Source: an uncultured Lachnospiraceae bacterium (lineage in GTDB: Bacteria > Bacillota > Clostridia > Lachnospirales > Lachnospiraceae). From it: a DNA stretch of 64,000 bases. The stretch lies in NCBI GenBank assembly GCA_910585295.1, contig CAJUDE010000013.1, positions 50,473-114,472 of the forward strand. The letters run 5' to 3'. Made by a program: the position numbers and the translations under genes. Numbering within the stretch: position 1 is the stretch's first letter; each line of letters opens with the position of its first letter. The notes under the pieces were generated by a model. It searched no databases. It saw only the letters and a list, made by a program, of their open reading frames with translations, and was not told the origin of the DNA. Shown here piece by piece: positions 25,801-34,602 of this stretch.

Positions 25801-27302
25801 CGGCCAATAATTTTCCCTTCTTCCACTTTTACCGCGCCAATTTCAATAATCTGGTTGTTCAGAGGTGAAAAACCTGTAGTCTCCAAATCAAACACCACAT
25901 AGGTGTCCTCTAAATCCTGCCCCTTCCCATTTTCAATAATCTGCTTAAGGTCGTCAACCAGATAAGCCTCCACCCCATACAATATCTTAAAATCATCTTG
26001 CGGGGAAACGGCATGGTTCGCGTCTGGAAAAGACTGCACGTCCCCATGGTCTGTAATGGCAATCGCCTTATGCCCCCATTTCATGGCGCGTTTGATAATG
26101 TCCTTCACCTCGGAAACCCCGTCCATATCGCTCATCTTTGTATGGCAATGCAGTTCCACCCGTTTCTGCGGGCTGTTATCCATACGCGAAGTAGAAAAAT
26201 CTTGAATTTTCTTTATCCCCACAACAGACCCAATCGTTAATTCCCCGTCAAACCGGTCAATTGTGGTAATGCCTTTGACTTTCAAAAAAGCGCCCTTTTT
26301 GATCTCTGCAGTAAGTTCAGGCACCGCTTCATTTCGGGCAAACATTTTTACCATTATGGTATCTGTAAAATCCGTCAGCGTAAACATGACTATCGTTTTC
26401 TCATTGCGGATTTCCCTGGTGTCCAGGCTCAATACCTTTCCACGGACCGCCACTTCCCCAATCTCCCCGACTATCTGCTCGATTGGGATCGCCTCATCCT
26501 CAAAATCACGCCCATAGGCCACGTCCGGGTTGTCAGATTTGCGGAACCCACCATAAGAGCCGCTCTTTTTGCTGGCAAAAGGCTTCTCTTTTCTGGAAAA
26601 TTCCCTTTTTTCTTTTACTGGGCGGGATTCTGGGGCCTGTACCTCCACCCCTCCTGCAAAAGGCATGTCCATATTGCCCTGTGCCATCGTGTTTTCCTCA
26701 GAAGCGTTCGCCCTTTTAGCTTCCGAAGAAAGGCTGATAATGTTATGTATTTCATTTTGGAGCTGAATCTCGCTGTTCTTCTTATGTTTCTTTTCTTTAG
26801 GCTCCTGATAGCCCACCTGTATCTTCATATCCAGCCCACAGCGCTCGCAGACAATCTTCTCCAAAATCTGCACCATTTCTTCTTCCTTCTGCCTGGTGAC
26901 CACGGAATCCTCAAAGGTAAGCTGCATTTTGTCATCTTCTGGAAATTCCATCCGCGCCATACGGAGCATATTGTATTCTAGCAGGCTGTAAGCGCGGAAT
27001 TCCTCCAAAATGCTGTCTTTGTAGGCATCCACCAGCTTCCGTGGGTTATACTGCCCGGAAAGCTGGAATTTCTCAATAATTTTGATGGTAATGCCATGGC
27101 TTGGAAAAAGCTGCTTCTGGATGTCTGATTCCAGCCGGAAAATATTCGTTTTGTTGATCAGCCTTTTGCTCAAAAGGTACACCCTCAGGCGGTCTTTCTG
27201 ACGGTTAGCGGATACCTTGGTGACCTCCACCTCCGACATCAGGTTTTCCATGCCTGTCGGGACTTTTAAATCTGGGAATACATCAAAAAACAGCTTGCCC
27301 AT
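22830..27302 (-). CDS. polC: DNA polymerase III alpha subunit, Gram-positive PolC type
   Basis: The protein has 1490 residues, as usual for PolC, the essential leading-strand replicase of Firmicutes. Domains in order: an N-terminal region, an OB fold (about 270-360, VRGKVLSLDTREIRNEKTIV), a PHP domain opening with ELHCHTKMSDMDG near 384, an inserted DEDDh proofreading exonuclease (YVVFDLETTGF near 468; HNAGFDMSF; HHRAVDDAACTAE), a zinc site (CKKC ... CPMCGEPL, near 960 onward), and the polymerase active site PDIDLNFSGEY near 1017. It is the last gene of the leftward pyrH-to-polC cluster, four bases after ispG. Confidence 0.97.
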   Translation of the reverse strand: MGKLFFDVFPDLKVPTGMENLMSEVEVTKVSANRQKDRLRVYLLSKRLINKTNIFRLESDIQKQLFPSHGITIKIIEKFQLSGQYNPRKLVDAYKDSILEEFRAYSLLEYNMLRMARMEFPEDDKMQLTFEDSVVTRQKEEEMVQILEKIVCERCGLDMKIQVGYQEPKEKKHKKNSEIQLQNEIHNIISLSSEAKRANASEENTMAQGNMDMPFAGGVEVQAPESRPVKEKREFSRKEKPFASKKSGSYGGFRKSDNPDVAYGRDFEDEAIPIEQIVGEIGEVAVRGKVLSLDTREIRNEKTIVMFTLTDFTDTIMVKMFARNEAVPELTAEIKKGAFLKVKGITTIDRFDGELTIGSVVGIKKIQDFSTSRMDNSPQKRVELHCHTKMSDMDGVSEVKDIIKRAMKWGHKAIAITDHGDVQSFPDANHAVSPQDDFKILYGVEAYLVDDLKQIIENGKGQDLEDTYVVFDLETTGFSPLNNQIIEIGAVKVEEGKIIGRFSTFVDPKVPIPFKIEELTGIRDDMVLGAPAIEEALPEFLAFCEGAIMVAHNAGFDMSFISKNCERQKIPCEYTVIDTVALARVLLPQLNRFKLDTVAKALKIPLENHHRAVDDAACTAEIFVKFIEMLKDRGISNLSQVNDMGSASVENIRKLPSHHAIILATNDTGRINLYRLVSDSHLTYFHRQPRIPKSEFLKHREGLLIGSACEAGELYQAILRGNSEEELARLVRFYDYLEIQPLGNNEFMLRGDDPVLSSEEELRDINRKIVKLGEEFNKMVVATCDVHFLDPEDEVYRRIIMAGKGFKDADNQAPLFLRTTEEMLEEFQYLGSEKAQEIVVENPNRIADMCEKISPVRPDKCPPVIENSDQMLRDICYNKAHEIYGESLPTVVKERLERELNSIISNGYAVMYIIAQKLVWKSNEDGYLVGSRGSVGSSFVATMSGITEVNPLSPHYYCKKCHYSDFDSEEVRAYAGRAGCDMPDKVCPMCGEPLRKEGFDIPFETFLGFKGNKEPDIDLNFSGEYQSKAHAYCEVIFGYGQTFRAGTIGTLADKTAFGYIRNYYEERGIRKRNCEIDRIAQGCVGIRRTTGQHPGGIIVLPLGEEIHSFTPIQHPANDMSTDIVTTHFDYHSIDHNLLKLDILGHDDPTMIRMLEDLTGIDARTIPLDDKEVMSLFQSTKALGIAPEDIGGCKLGSLGIPEFGTEFVIQMLIDTNPQSFSDLVRISGLSHGTDVWLGNAQTLIQEKKATISTAICTRDDIMTYLIGMGMESELSFTIMESVRKGKGLKPEWEEAMASHNVPDWYIWSCKKIKYMFPKAHAAAYVMMAWRIAYCKIFHPLAYYAAFFSIRATSFSYELMCQGKDKLEHFLADYERRKDSLTKKEQDTVKDMKIVQEMYARGFEFLPLDLFTAQAHLFQIMDGKLMPALDSIEGLGDKAAEAVEEAAKDGPFLSKDDFRQRTKVSKSVIDLMGDLGILGNLPESNQLSLFDF

Positions 27303-27305
27303 AAA

Positions 27306-28373
27306 TTATTCACCCCAATGCAGCAATTCATATTGAAGGGCGCTAAGAAGCTCCTCTTCCTTTACTTTTTTATAGATTTCCCCGTGCTTGAAAATCAGCC
27401 CTTCGCCAACGCCGCCAGCAATCCCAATATCTGCTTCCTTCGCTTCGCCAGGGCCGTTCACCACGCAGCCCATCACTGCCACTTTTAAGTCCAGTGGAAT
27501 GGAGCATGCCATGTCCTCCACCTGGTTTGCCAGGCGGATTAAGTCAATCTGCGTCCTCCCACAAGTAGGGCAGGACACCACTTCAACGCCGCCTTTGCGC
27601 AGCCCCAGCATCCTTAAAATAATTTTTGCAGACTTAATTTCCTCCAATGGGTCCCCTGTCAGGGAAACCCTTATGGTATCGCCAATCCCCTGCCTCAAAA
27701 TCATGCCAATCCCCATGGCAGACTTAATGTTCCCACTTGTAAGTGTGCCTGACTCTGTAATGCCCACATGCAGGGGGTAATCTGTTTTATCTGCAATCAG
27801 CTCATGGGCTTTTACGCACAAAAGCACATCGGAGGACTTAATGCTGATAACTAAGTTCCGGTACCCCATTTCTTCGATCATATGCGTTTTATCCAGCGCG
27901 CTCTCCACAATGCCCTCTGCGGTCACGCCATGGTATTTTTCTATTAATTCTTGCTCTAAGGAACCGCTGTTGACCCCTACACGGATAGGGATCCCCCGGT
28001 CTTTTGCCACGTCCACCACAGCCTGGATTTTCTCTTTTGCCCCAATATTCCCAGGGTTGATGCGGATTTTGTCTGCGCCATGCTCCATTGCCGCAATGGC
28101 AAGGCGGTAATCAAAATGGATGTCTGCCACTAGCGGTATGGTAATGCCTTTTTTTATTTCCCCTAAAGCCTCTGCCGCTTCCATTGTAGGGACAGCGCAC
28201 CTTACAATCTCACACCCTGCCGAGGTAAGCTGCTGGATTTGGGCAATGGTCCCTTTCACATCCTCTGTCCTAGTATTTGCCATGGACTGAATCAGCACCG
28301 GGTTCTGCCCGCCAATTACTTTATTTCCGATTCGCACTTCCTTTGTATTTTTGCGGATGATTTTTTCTCCCAT
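27306..28373 (-). CDS. ispG: 4-hydroxy-3-methylbut-2-enyl-diphosphate synthase (flavodoxin/ferredoxin)
   Basis: The 355-residue protein is the penultimate enzyme of the MEP isoprenoid pathway, a [4Fe-4S] protein that reduces MEcPP to HMBPP. It starts KNTKEVRIGNKVIGGQNPVL and has the TIM-barrel segments PLVADIHFDYRLAIAAMEHG and KIRINPGNIG. The cluster cysteines are in VSCPTCGRTQIDL and MGCVVNGPGEAKEADIGIAG. The ribosome site is AAAGGAGAG. It lies between rseP and polC in an order common in Clostridia. With dxr two genes upstream, it supplies the isoprenoid precursors used by uppS. Confidence 0.96.
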   Translation of the reverse strand: MGEKIIRKNTKEVRIGNKVIGGQNPVLIQSMANTRTEDVKGTIAQIQQLTSAGCEIVRCAVPTMEAAEALGEIKKGITIPLVADIHFDYRLAIAAMEHGADKIRINPGNIGAKEKIQAVVDVAKDRGIPIRVGVNSGSLEQELIEKYHGVTAEGIVESALDKTHMIEEMGYRNLVISIKSSDVLLCVKAHELIADKTDYPLHVGITESGTLTSGNIKSAMGIGMILRQGIGDTIRVSLTGDPLEEIKSAKIILRMLGLRKGGVEVVSCPTCGRTQIDLIRLANQVEDMACSIPLDLKVAVMGCVVNGPGEAKEADIGIAGGVGEGLIFKHGEIYKKVKEEELLSALQYELLHWGE

Positions 28374-28385
28374 ACTAACTCTCCT

Positions 28386-29423
28386 TTAAAGGATGTTCCT
28401 TATGTCATTGAACATCACAAATACCATCAGCGCCATCAATGCCATCAGCCCTACAAAATGAACCATGCCTTCTTTTTCCGGGGCAATCCTTTTCCGGCGG
28501 ACTGCCTCAATCAGCAAAAATACCAGCCTTCCCCCATCCAGCGCCGGGATTGGGAGCAGGTTCATAATGCCTAAATTGGCGGACAGGAAAATAGAGAAGT
28601 TCACCATGCTTAAGATAGCCTGGCCAGTCCCGCCTCTGGACTCGCTGGTGTCATAAGTGTCCCCCATCATCTTCACAATCCCTACTGGGCCAGACAGGTC
28701 TTGCACGCTTACTTTTCCAGTTACCAGCATCTTAAGGCTGTCTATCGTGTTCCAAATCCAATACCGCACCTCGTACACGCTGTTCACCAACACTTCCGGG
28801 ACACTCCCTTTCACCCGGTCAAAAGGCCTTCCGCTAAGCCCTATCAATTCCCTGCCGGATTCCTCATCCAGGATTGGGGACAACGTAACCTCATAGCGTT
28901 TCCCATCGCGTTCATACACAAGGTCCACATCCTCTCCTGGATGGAACAGGGAGAACTGGCTCACCTCTCGGTAAAAGTGAGTACGGTAGCCGTTCATGGA
29001 GATAATCTCATCCCCTGCCTGCAGCCCTGCCTCTTCTGCTGGAAACCCTTCCATTACGCCGGACAATACCGGGCGGTCATACCCAACCATCCCAATTACA
29101 ATTACGGCAAACACCCATGCCATAATAAAATTAAACACAGGCCCAGCCACAACTACGCTGATACGCGCCCAGACTGGCTTGCTGTTAAAAGAACGCGCGT
29201 CCTCGCTCTCGCCATCCTCCCCTTCCATCATGCATGCCCCGCCAAATGGCAGCAGCTTAATGGAATACTTGGTTTCACCCTTGGTTACGCCAAACAACGT
29301 AGGCCCCATCCCAAGGCAAAATTCATTTACTTTTATCCCATTCCATTTTGCCAAAAGGAAATGCCCCAATTCATGGAACAAAATAATAATGCTGAAAATT
29401 AGGATTGCAATGATAATATTCAA
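28386..29423 (-). CDS. rseP: RIP metalloprotease RseP (site-2 protease)
   Basis: The 345-residue intramembrane zinc protease has LFHELGHFLLAKWNGIKV in the first membrane helix (HExxH). A PDZ domain sits in the middle (FPAEEAGLQAGDEIISMNGY) and NLLPIPALDGGRL supplies the third metal ligand. These enzymes cleave membrane anti-sigma factors and signal peptide remnants. TTG 29423 fits homologous N-termini and overlaps the dxr stop (TTGA); GTG 29432 is the alternative. The position between dxr and ispG is conventional. Confidence 0.93.
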   Translation of the reverse strand: MNIIIAILIFSIIILFHELGHFLLAKWNGIKVNEFCLGMGPTLFGVTKGETKYSIKLLPFGGACMMEGEDGESEDARSFNSKPVWARISVVVAGPVFNFIMAWVFAVIVIGMVGYDRPVLSGVMEGFPAEEAGLQAGDEIISMNGYRTHFYREVSQFSLFHPGEDVDLVYERDGKRYEVTLSPILDEESGRELIGLSGRPFDRVKGSVPEVLVNSVYEVRYWIWNTIDSLKMLVTGKVSVQDLSGPVGIVKMMGDTYDTSESRGGTGQAILSMVNFSIFLSANLGIMNLLPIPALDGGRLVFLLIEAVRRKRIAPEKEGMVHFVGLMALMALMVFVMFNDIRNIL

Positions 29424-30568
29424 TTTCCCCACCTGCCTTTTATCAATTCATAAGCCGCCGCTTCTGTTTCCAAAATCTCTGTTACATTTGGCTGCCCAAT
29501 AAATTTACATGATTCCATACATGCGCTTATAATTTCTGGGATCTCCAAAAATGAAATTTTCCGCCCTAAAAACAATGAAACTGCCTTTTCATTTGCCGCA
29601 TTATATGCAGTCGGGACATTCCCGCCCCGCCCCATCGCCTCAAAAGCCAGCCGAAGCCCAGAAAATGTGTCTAAGTCCGGTTCTTCAAATGTCAGGCTGG
29701 AAAGCCGGTAAAAATCAAGTTTCTCCCCAGAAAGCTTCCTGCGCGCTGGATAATACAATGCATACTGGATTGGCAGGCGCATATCTGGCGTGCCAAGCTG
29801 GGCTATCACGGCCCCATCCTCATATTCCACCATGGAATGCACCACGCTCTGCGGATGCACTACTACTTGTATCTGCCCTAACTCCACGCCAAACAGCCAC
29901 TTTGCCTCCATAACCTCCAGCCCTTTATTCACCATAGTTGCAGAATCAATGGTAATTTTCTTCCCCATAGACCAATTTGGGTGCTTTAATGCGTCCTCTA
30001 CCTGTATTCCCTCAAGCCCTGCTTTCTTCTTCCCACGGAATGGGCCGCCAGACGCCGTCAAGAGGATCTTGTGGATGGCATTCCCCTGCTCCCCGTTAAT
30101 AGATTGGAAAATGGCGCTATGCTCACTGTCCACAGGCAAAATCGGCACATTTTTCTGCTTTGCCAACGGCATAATAATATGGCCAGCCGTCACCAATGTC
30201 TCTTTGTTGGCAAGGGCAATTGCCTTCCCTGCCTCAATGGCGGCAATGGTAGGGCGTATCCCAAGCATCCCTACAATGGCAGTCACCAGAATTTCCGATT
30301 CTGGCATGGACGCGATTTCCAACAGCCCCTCCATGCCAGATAACACCTTCACAGGCAGGTCCCTTACGCTGGCACGCAGGGAGGATGCCGCCGCCTCATC
30401 CCAAAGGGCTGCTATTTTGGGTTTAAATTCCCGCACCTGCTTTTCCAAAAGCTCTGCATTTGCCCCAGCAGCCAGGGCAACGGCTTCAATGTCTTTTTGC
30501 TCACGGAGAATTTCCAAAGTTTGGGTGCCAATGGAACCCGTAGAGCCTAATATTGCGATTTTTTTCAT
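29420..30568 (-). CDS. dxr: 1-deoxy-D-xylulose 5-phosphate reductoisomerase
   Basis: This 382-residue protein catalyses the first committed step of the MEP pathway, the NADPH-dependent conversion of DXP to MEP. The NADPH site is AILGSTGSIGTQTLEILREQ, ALANKETLVTAG and VDSEHSAIFQ form the metal and substrate site, and LTASGGPFRGK is the flexible loop. The ribosome site is AGAGGTAG. The stop overlaps the start of rseP, and cdsA ends 41 bases upstream. Confidence 0.97.
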   Translation of the reverse strand: MKKIAILGSTGSIGTQTLEILREQKDIEAVALAAGANAELLEKQVREFKPKIAALWDEAAASSLRASVRDLPVKVLSGMEGLLEIASMPESEILVTAIVGMLGIRPTIAAIEAGKAIALANKETLVTAGHIIMPLAKQKNVPILPVDSEHSAIFQSINGEQGNAIHKILLTASGGPFRGKKKAGLEGIQVEDALKHPNWSMGKKITIDSATMVNKGLEVMEAKWLFGVELGQIQVVVHPQSVVHSMVEYEDGAVIAQLGTPDMRLPIQYALYYPARRKLSGEKLDFYRLSSLTFEEPDLDTFSGLRLAFEAMGRGGNVPTAYNAANEKAVSLFLGRKISFLEIPEIISACMESCKFIGQPNVTEILETEAAAYELIKGRWGN

Positions 30569-30609
30569 AAACTACCTCTATTCTTTCAGCGACCCCATGC
30601 TGGAAGGTT

Positions 30610-31413
30610 TTATGCGATCAAAAACCGTGCCAGATAATATATAATGGGGGCAGTAAAAATAACGCTGTCAAACCGGTCCAAAATCCCTCCATGCCCTGGG
30701 ATTAGCTTGCCATAATCTTTAATTTCGTAATTCCGTTTAATAGCGGAAGCAGCCAGGTCGCCAACCATGGAAATCAGCCCCCCAACTGCAGTGATTGCAG
30801 CCAGGATAAGGATATCTTCCATGGACAGCCGCATTGGCTCCCGAAACACATACCCATACAATATGGTAAGGAGCGCTGTCCCTATAATTCCGCCCACCGC
30901 CCCTTCCACAGATTTCTTAGGGCTTAATTTAGGAGCCATTTTATGTTTCCCTATCAGCACGCCTACGCAATAAGCGCAGGTGTCGCATCCCCAGGAGCAA
31001 AGGAAGATCAGCCATACAATATAGTTTCCTCTGGGCAGCGCCCTGGCCTGGTATACGCAAGACAGCATCACCGCCACATAAAACACGCCGACAAAGCCTG
31101 CAAATACCTGGTCTGCCTGGTATTTGGGGAAGGACAGCACATAAACTGCCATCAATACAATTAACAGCCCTAATACAAATACCTCAAAAACTGACAGGAA
31201 AGGGAACCCAAGGTTCAGATAATATACCGCCGCGCTGGCATACCCTGCAAACCCCAGTAAGGATTTCTCTATGTGGAATACCCGGTACAGCTCATACAGC
31301 CCAATCAGGGAAACTGCCAAAAGCCCGAACAGCAAAATATCCCCTCCGGCGATAATAAGGGCTAACGCCGCAGCCACCAGCACAATCCCACTTAACAACC
31401 GTGTCCAGAACAC
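30610..31413 (-). CDS. cdsA: Phosphatidate cytidylyltransferase
   Basis: The 267-residue, roughly eight-helix membrane enzyme makes CDP-diacylglycerol from phosphatidate and CTP. The family signature is present near the C-terminus (GHGGILDRFDSVIF), preceded by KLSPKKSVEGAVGGIIGTAL and GDLAASAIKRNYEIKDYGKL. GTG 31413 was chosen because AGGAGGGGG lies five bases upstream and the encoded VFWTRLLSGIVL matches usual CdsA N-termini; the longer frame to 31485 would overlap uppS. Spacing of 13 bases to uppS indicates one operon. Confidence 0.95.
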   Translation of the reverse strand: MFWTRLLSGIVLVAAALALIIAGGDILLFGLLAVSLIGLYELYRVFHIEKSLLGFAGYASAAVYYLNLGFPFLSVFEVFVLGLLIVLMAVYVLSFPKYQADQVFAGFVGVFYVAVMLSCVYQARALPRGNYIVWLIFLCSWGCDTCAYCVGVLIGKHKMAPKLSPKKSVEGAVGGIIGTALLTILYGYVFREPMRLSMEDILILAAITAVGGLISMVGDLAASAIKRNYEIKDYGKLIPGHGGILDRFDSVIFTAPIIYYLARFLIA

Positions 31414-31426
31414 CTGACCCCCTCCT

Positions 31427-32170
31427 TTAGCCCCGCTTTTTGCCAGCGCCTGGCATAGGCTTTGCTGAACTGCCCACGCCGCCAAAACGCCTATCTCTTT
31501 TATTATAGTCCTGAATGGCTTTTTCTAATTCCTCTTTTGTAAAATCAGGCCATGCCACATCCGTAAAGTACAGTTCGCTATAGGCAAGCTGCCAGAGGAG
31601 GTAATTAGACAGCCTCCGTTCCCCGCTGGTCCGAATCAGCAAATCAGGCGCTGGGATATCCCTTGTGTCCAGATAACCCTCAAACATCGCCTCGTCCAGT
31701 TCTTCCAACAGGAATTTCCCTTCCTTGTAATCCATAAGCATTCCCTTCATGCCCCGCAGCATTTCATCCCTGCTCCCATAATTTATGGCAATCTGGAAAT
31801 TTAACCCATCTTGGTTTTTGGAAGACTCTTCTAGCTTTCGTATGCTTTCCTGAATATCGCTGTCCAATTTGGCGGTATCCCCAATAATCCTAACCCGCAT
31901 ATGGTTCTTTTCCGCTGTTTTAATGCAGTTCTTCATATAATTCCGCAGCAATTTCATCAAGGCATTCACTTCGTCTTTGGGGCGGCTCCAATTCTCTGTG
32001 GAAAAAGCATATACAGTCAGGTACTTAATTCCCATATTCCAGGCTTCCCTACAGATGGCCTCTACATTTTTCGCCCCCTGGGTATGGCCATAATTCCTTG
32101 GCATCCCATGCTGCTTCGCCCATCTGCCATTACCATCTAAAATAATCGCTACATGTTGTGGAATTTCCAT
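31427..32170 (-). CDS. uppS: Undecaprenyl diphosphate synthase (cis-prenyltransferase)
   Basis: The protein has 247 residues. It elongates farnesyl diphosphate with eight isopentenyl units to make the lipid carrier for peptidoglycan and teichoic acid synthesis. HVAIILDGNGRWAKQHGMPR holds the catalytic Asp, and FSTENWSRPKDEVNALM and LIRTSGERRLSNYLLWQLAY followed by SELYFT are the other conserved regions. The ribosome site is AAGGAGGGCG. It lies 108 bases after frr. Confidence 0.97.
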   Translation of the reverse strand: MEIPQHVAIILDGNGRWAKQHGMPRNYGHTQGAKNVEAICREAWNMGIKYLTVYAFSTENWSRPKDEVNALMKLLRNYMKNCIKTAEKNHMRVRIIGDTAKLDSDIQESIRKLEESSKNQDGLNFQIAINYGSRDEMLRGMKGMLMDYKEGKFLLEELDEAMFEGYLDTRDIPAPDLLIRTSGERRLSNYLLWQLAYSELYFTDVAWPDFTKEELEKAIQDYNKRDRRFGGVGSSAKPMPGAGKKRG

Positions 32171-32278
32171 AACGCCCTCCTTATGGTATGAAAAGAAAGG
32201 GACAGACGCTTACGCCATGCCCCTTTTCCCAAATGCAACCCTCACCCCCAAGCAGGCTATATGCTGCGCCCGTAATTG

Positions 32279-32833
32279 CTATACGGTAAGGATTTCTTTT
32301 GATTTATCTTCTACTGCTTTATCTACTTTTGCAATATACTTATCTGTTAATTTCTGCACCTTCTCTTCCAATTCCTTCACTTCGTCTTCGGAAACCTCGC
32401 TGGACTTCCCTAATTTCTTAAAGGAATCATTGGCGTCCCTGCGGATATTGCGGACAGCGACTTTTGCCGCCTCGCCCTTTTTCTTCACATCCTTGGCAAG
32501 TTCTTTCCTGCGCTCTTCTGTCAGCTCCGGGAAAGCCAGGCGCACCACCTTGCCGTCATTGGTAGGGTTGATCCCCAAATCAGAGGTAAGGATTGCCTTT
32601 TCAATCACACGCACCATGCTTGGCTCCCATGGCTGGATTAAAAGCATCCTTGGCTCTGGGACAGAGATATTCGCCACCTGCTGGATCCCTGTCGGCGTGC
32701 CATAATAGTCTACTTTTAACTTATCCAATACATGGGGGTTCGCACGCCCTGCACGGATGGAGCCAAACTCTTCTAGCAAATTGTCGTATGATTTTTGCAT
32801 TTTATTGTCGTATTTCTGCAACCTTTCATCCAT
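32279..32833 (-). CDS. frr: Ribosome recycling factor
   Basis: The protein has 184 residues, exactly the family size. With EF-G it splits post-termination ribosomes. It begins MDERLQKYDNKMQKSYDNLL, and EFGSIRAGRANPHVLDKLKV and RRDANDSFKKLGKSSEVSED are the conserved helix segments of the three-helix bundle. The ribosome site is GGGAGGG. It follows pyrH by 17 bases, the conserved pyrH-frr pair. Confidence 0.97.
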   Translation of the reverse strand: MDERLQKYDNKMQKSYDNLLEEFGSIRAGRANPHVLDKLKVDYYGTPTGIQQVANISVPEPRMLLIQPWEPSMVRVIEKAILTSDLGINPTNDGKVVRLAFPELTEERRKELAKDVKKKGEAAKVAVRNIRRDANDSFKKLGKSSEVSEDEVKELEEKVQKLTDKYIAKVDKAVEDKSKEILTV

Positions 32834-32850
32834 ATAAAAACCCTCCCATT

Positions 32851-33549
32851 TTACTCTGCAATTACCTTCGTTCCAGAAAAATCCCCATTCACTGCATTGG
32901 CAATGCTGTTAGGGCCATTTAACCCAAATACATACATCGGCATTTTATTTTCCATGCACATAATAGAAGCCGTCAAGTCTATTACAGCTAACTTCTTGTC
33001 AATCACTTCCTGTATGGAGATTTGATCATATTTTACAGCGGCAGGGTTCACCTTCGGGTCGCTGTCATATACCCCGTCTATGGCCTTGGCAAGGAAAATC
33101 CCTTCTGCCTCAATCTCAACCGCACGCAGCACAGTGGCGGTATCCGTCGAAAAATAAGGATGCCCTGTCCCGCCTGCAAAAAAGCATACCATGCCTTTAG
33201 AAAAATATTTATTGGCCCTGTCCTTGGAAAATAACTTTGTAAAGGCGCCACAGGCAAACGGCGTCAAAATCTGGGTTTCCATGCCCACGAAACGGAAAAT
33301 TTCGGAAACATAGATGCAGTTCATAACTGTGGCAAGCATCCCAATCTGGTCTGCCTTGGTGCGGTCAATTGTATCACTCTCCCTGCCCCTCCAGAAATTG
33401 CCGCCGCCAATGACAATGCCGACTTCAATGCCGCTTTCTACAAGCTGCTTCACCTGGTTCGCCACAACAAGGACAGTGCTTTCGTCAAACCCAGTATGTT
33501 TTTCCCCGGCCAGCGCTTCCCCGCTTAATTTCAATAATATTCTTTTCAT
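32851..33549 (-). CDS. pyrH: UMP kinase
   Basis: This 232-residue amino-acid-kinase-fold enzyme phosphorylates UMP to UDP. It begins MKRILLKLSGEALAGEKHTG, and VGIVIGGGNFWRGRESDTID, DQIGMLATVMNCIY and FFAGGTGHPYFSTDTATVLR are typical. It heads the widely conserved frr-uppS-cdsA run; tsf, often just upstream, is not here, and a bactofilin gene takes that place 12 bases away. Confidence 0.96.
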   Translation of the reverse strand: MKRILLKLSGEALAGEKHTGFDESTVLVVANQVKQLVESGIEVGIVIGGGNFWRGRESDTIDRTKADQIGMLATVMNCIYVSEIFRFVGMETQILTPFACGAFTKLFSKDRANKYFSKGMVCFFAGGTGHPYFSTDTATVLRAVEIEAEGIFLAKAIDGVYDSDPKVNPAAVKYDQISIQEVIDKKLAVIDLTASIMCMENKMPMYVFGLNGPNSIANAVNGDFSGTKVIAE

Positions 33550-33561
33550 CGGCTGCCTTTC

Positions 33562-34515
33562 TTATTTCTCAAAAAAAGTCTCCATATCCACATCTGCATA
33601 GCACTGGGAGCAGAACCCTTCAATTACAGCCCCGTTATTGATCTGAACGGAACGTGACTTAATATTCCCCATCACTACTGCGGAGGTGTCTACCACAACT
33701 GGCCCCTGCACGTCAATATCCCCTTTGATTGCGCCGGCAATCACTGCGCTGGTCGCTGTAATATTCCCTACTACCACGGAACCAAGCCCGATTTTCACTG
33801 TGCCGCTGGTGGAAATCTCACCTTCCACTTTCGCTGCGTCTGCGAAGAATTCTGAAGCTTCTGCATTTCCCTTAATGCTTCCGGTAATTGTCACTTTCCC
33901 ATTGCACCGTACATTGCCGTCAATTTTGCCCCTTAACTCAAAAGACCCAATAGACTCCAGGTCGCCCTTTAAAGTTGTCCCTTCTGTAATTACGGTAACT
34001 TCATCTGAAATTTCATCTGACAGGCCGTTGACTGGCTTTGCATCCATTACCATCTCTTCTACGGAGATAGTGGTCTCCCCATTACTTGCAACGCTTTCCC
34101 CATTCATAATGTTCTCTGTACTCACAATCGTTTCCTCCTTTGGCTCCTCTGCCACAACTTTTTCTATCTTTACTTCTTTTCTTGGTTCTTTTGGTTCTTT
34201 TTGTGCTTTCTGCTCCTTTTGTTCCTCCTGGATTGCTTCCTGGATGGTTTTCTTTGGCGCTGGGGCTGGCTCCGGCTCCTTTGGCTTCGGCTTTGGCACA
34301 ACTGGGCGTTCCGGCTTCCTTGCCGCTGTTTCGTCCACCTTTTCAAACAATCCTTCTAATTTCTTCAACTCGGACTGTACATCAACTTCCTGCTCCAGGG
34401 TATTTACCACCAAATCCTGCTGGTTGGGGATAGATGACTTCAGTTCCTCTTCCCCTGGAAGCAGCTCATTGACTGCCTGAGATAAATCTTCTTTAAAGTC
34501 CTTAAAAAAGCTCAT
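33562..34515 (-). CDS. Bactofilin-like polymer-forming protein
   Basis: This 317-residue protein has a long charged, Pro/Lys/Glu-rich disordered N-terminal half (KPERPVVPKPKPKEPEPAPA). A C-terminal right-handed beta-helix of the bactofilin family (about residues 180-310) follows, with short imperfect repeats such as TEGTTLKGDLESIGSFELRG and VVGNITATSAVIAGAIKGDI. Bactofilins polymerise without nucleotide and organise cell-wall enzymes. The last residues contain two Cys (FCSQCYADV). The ribosome site is ATGGAGGTAC. Placed between a polysaccharide deacetylase and pyrH, it may localise envelope synthesis (inference). Confidence 0.88.
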   Translation of the reverse strand: MSFFKDFKEDLSQAVNELLPGEEELKSSIPNQQDLVVNTLEQEVDVQSELKKLEGLFEKVDETAARKPERPVVPKPKPKEPEPAPAPKKTIQEAIQEEQKEQKAQKEPKEPRKEVKIEKVVAEEPKEETIVSTENIMNGESVASNGETTISVEEMVMDAKPVNGLSDEISDEVTVITEGTTLKGDLESIGSFELRGKIDGNVRCNGKVTITGSIKGNAEASEFFADAAKVEGEISTSGTVKIGLGSVVVGNITATSAVIAGAIKGDIDVQGPVVVDTSAVVMGNIKSRSVQINNGAVIEGFCSQCYADVDMETFFEK

Positions 34516-34602
34516 ATATGTACCTCCATAAATTATTTGTCTGTAGCTTTGGCTGCCCCTGGCAGCACCCTTGTGAAATGCAGCAGCCCGAAACCGCCGC
34601 CG

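Noticed and set aside
28701..29402. Open frame of 233 codons on the plus strand
   Set aside because: Antisense to rseP; composition (His/Pro/Gln-rich) is that of a shadow frame.
29790..30644. Open frame of 284 codons on the plus strand
   Set aside because: Mirror image of dxr codon bias; dxr is unmistakable on the other strand.
33686..34480. Open frame of 264 codons on the plus strand
   Set aside because: It lies antisense to the bactofilin gene, is Ser/Thr/Pro-rich from the complementary codon pattern and has no ribosome site.
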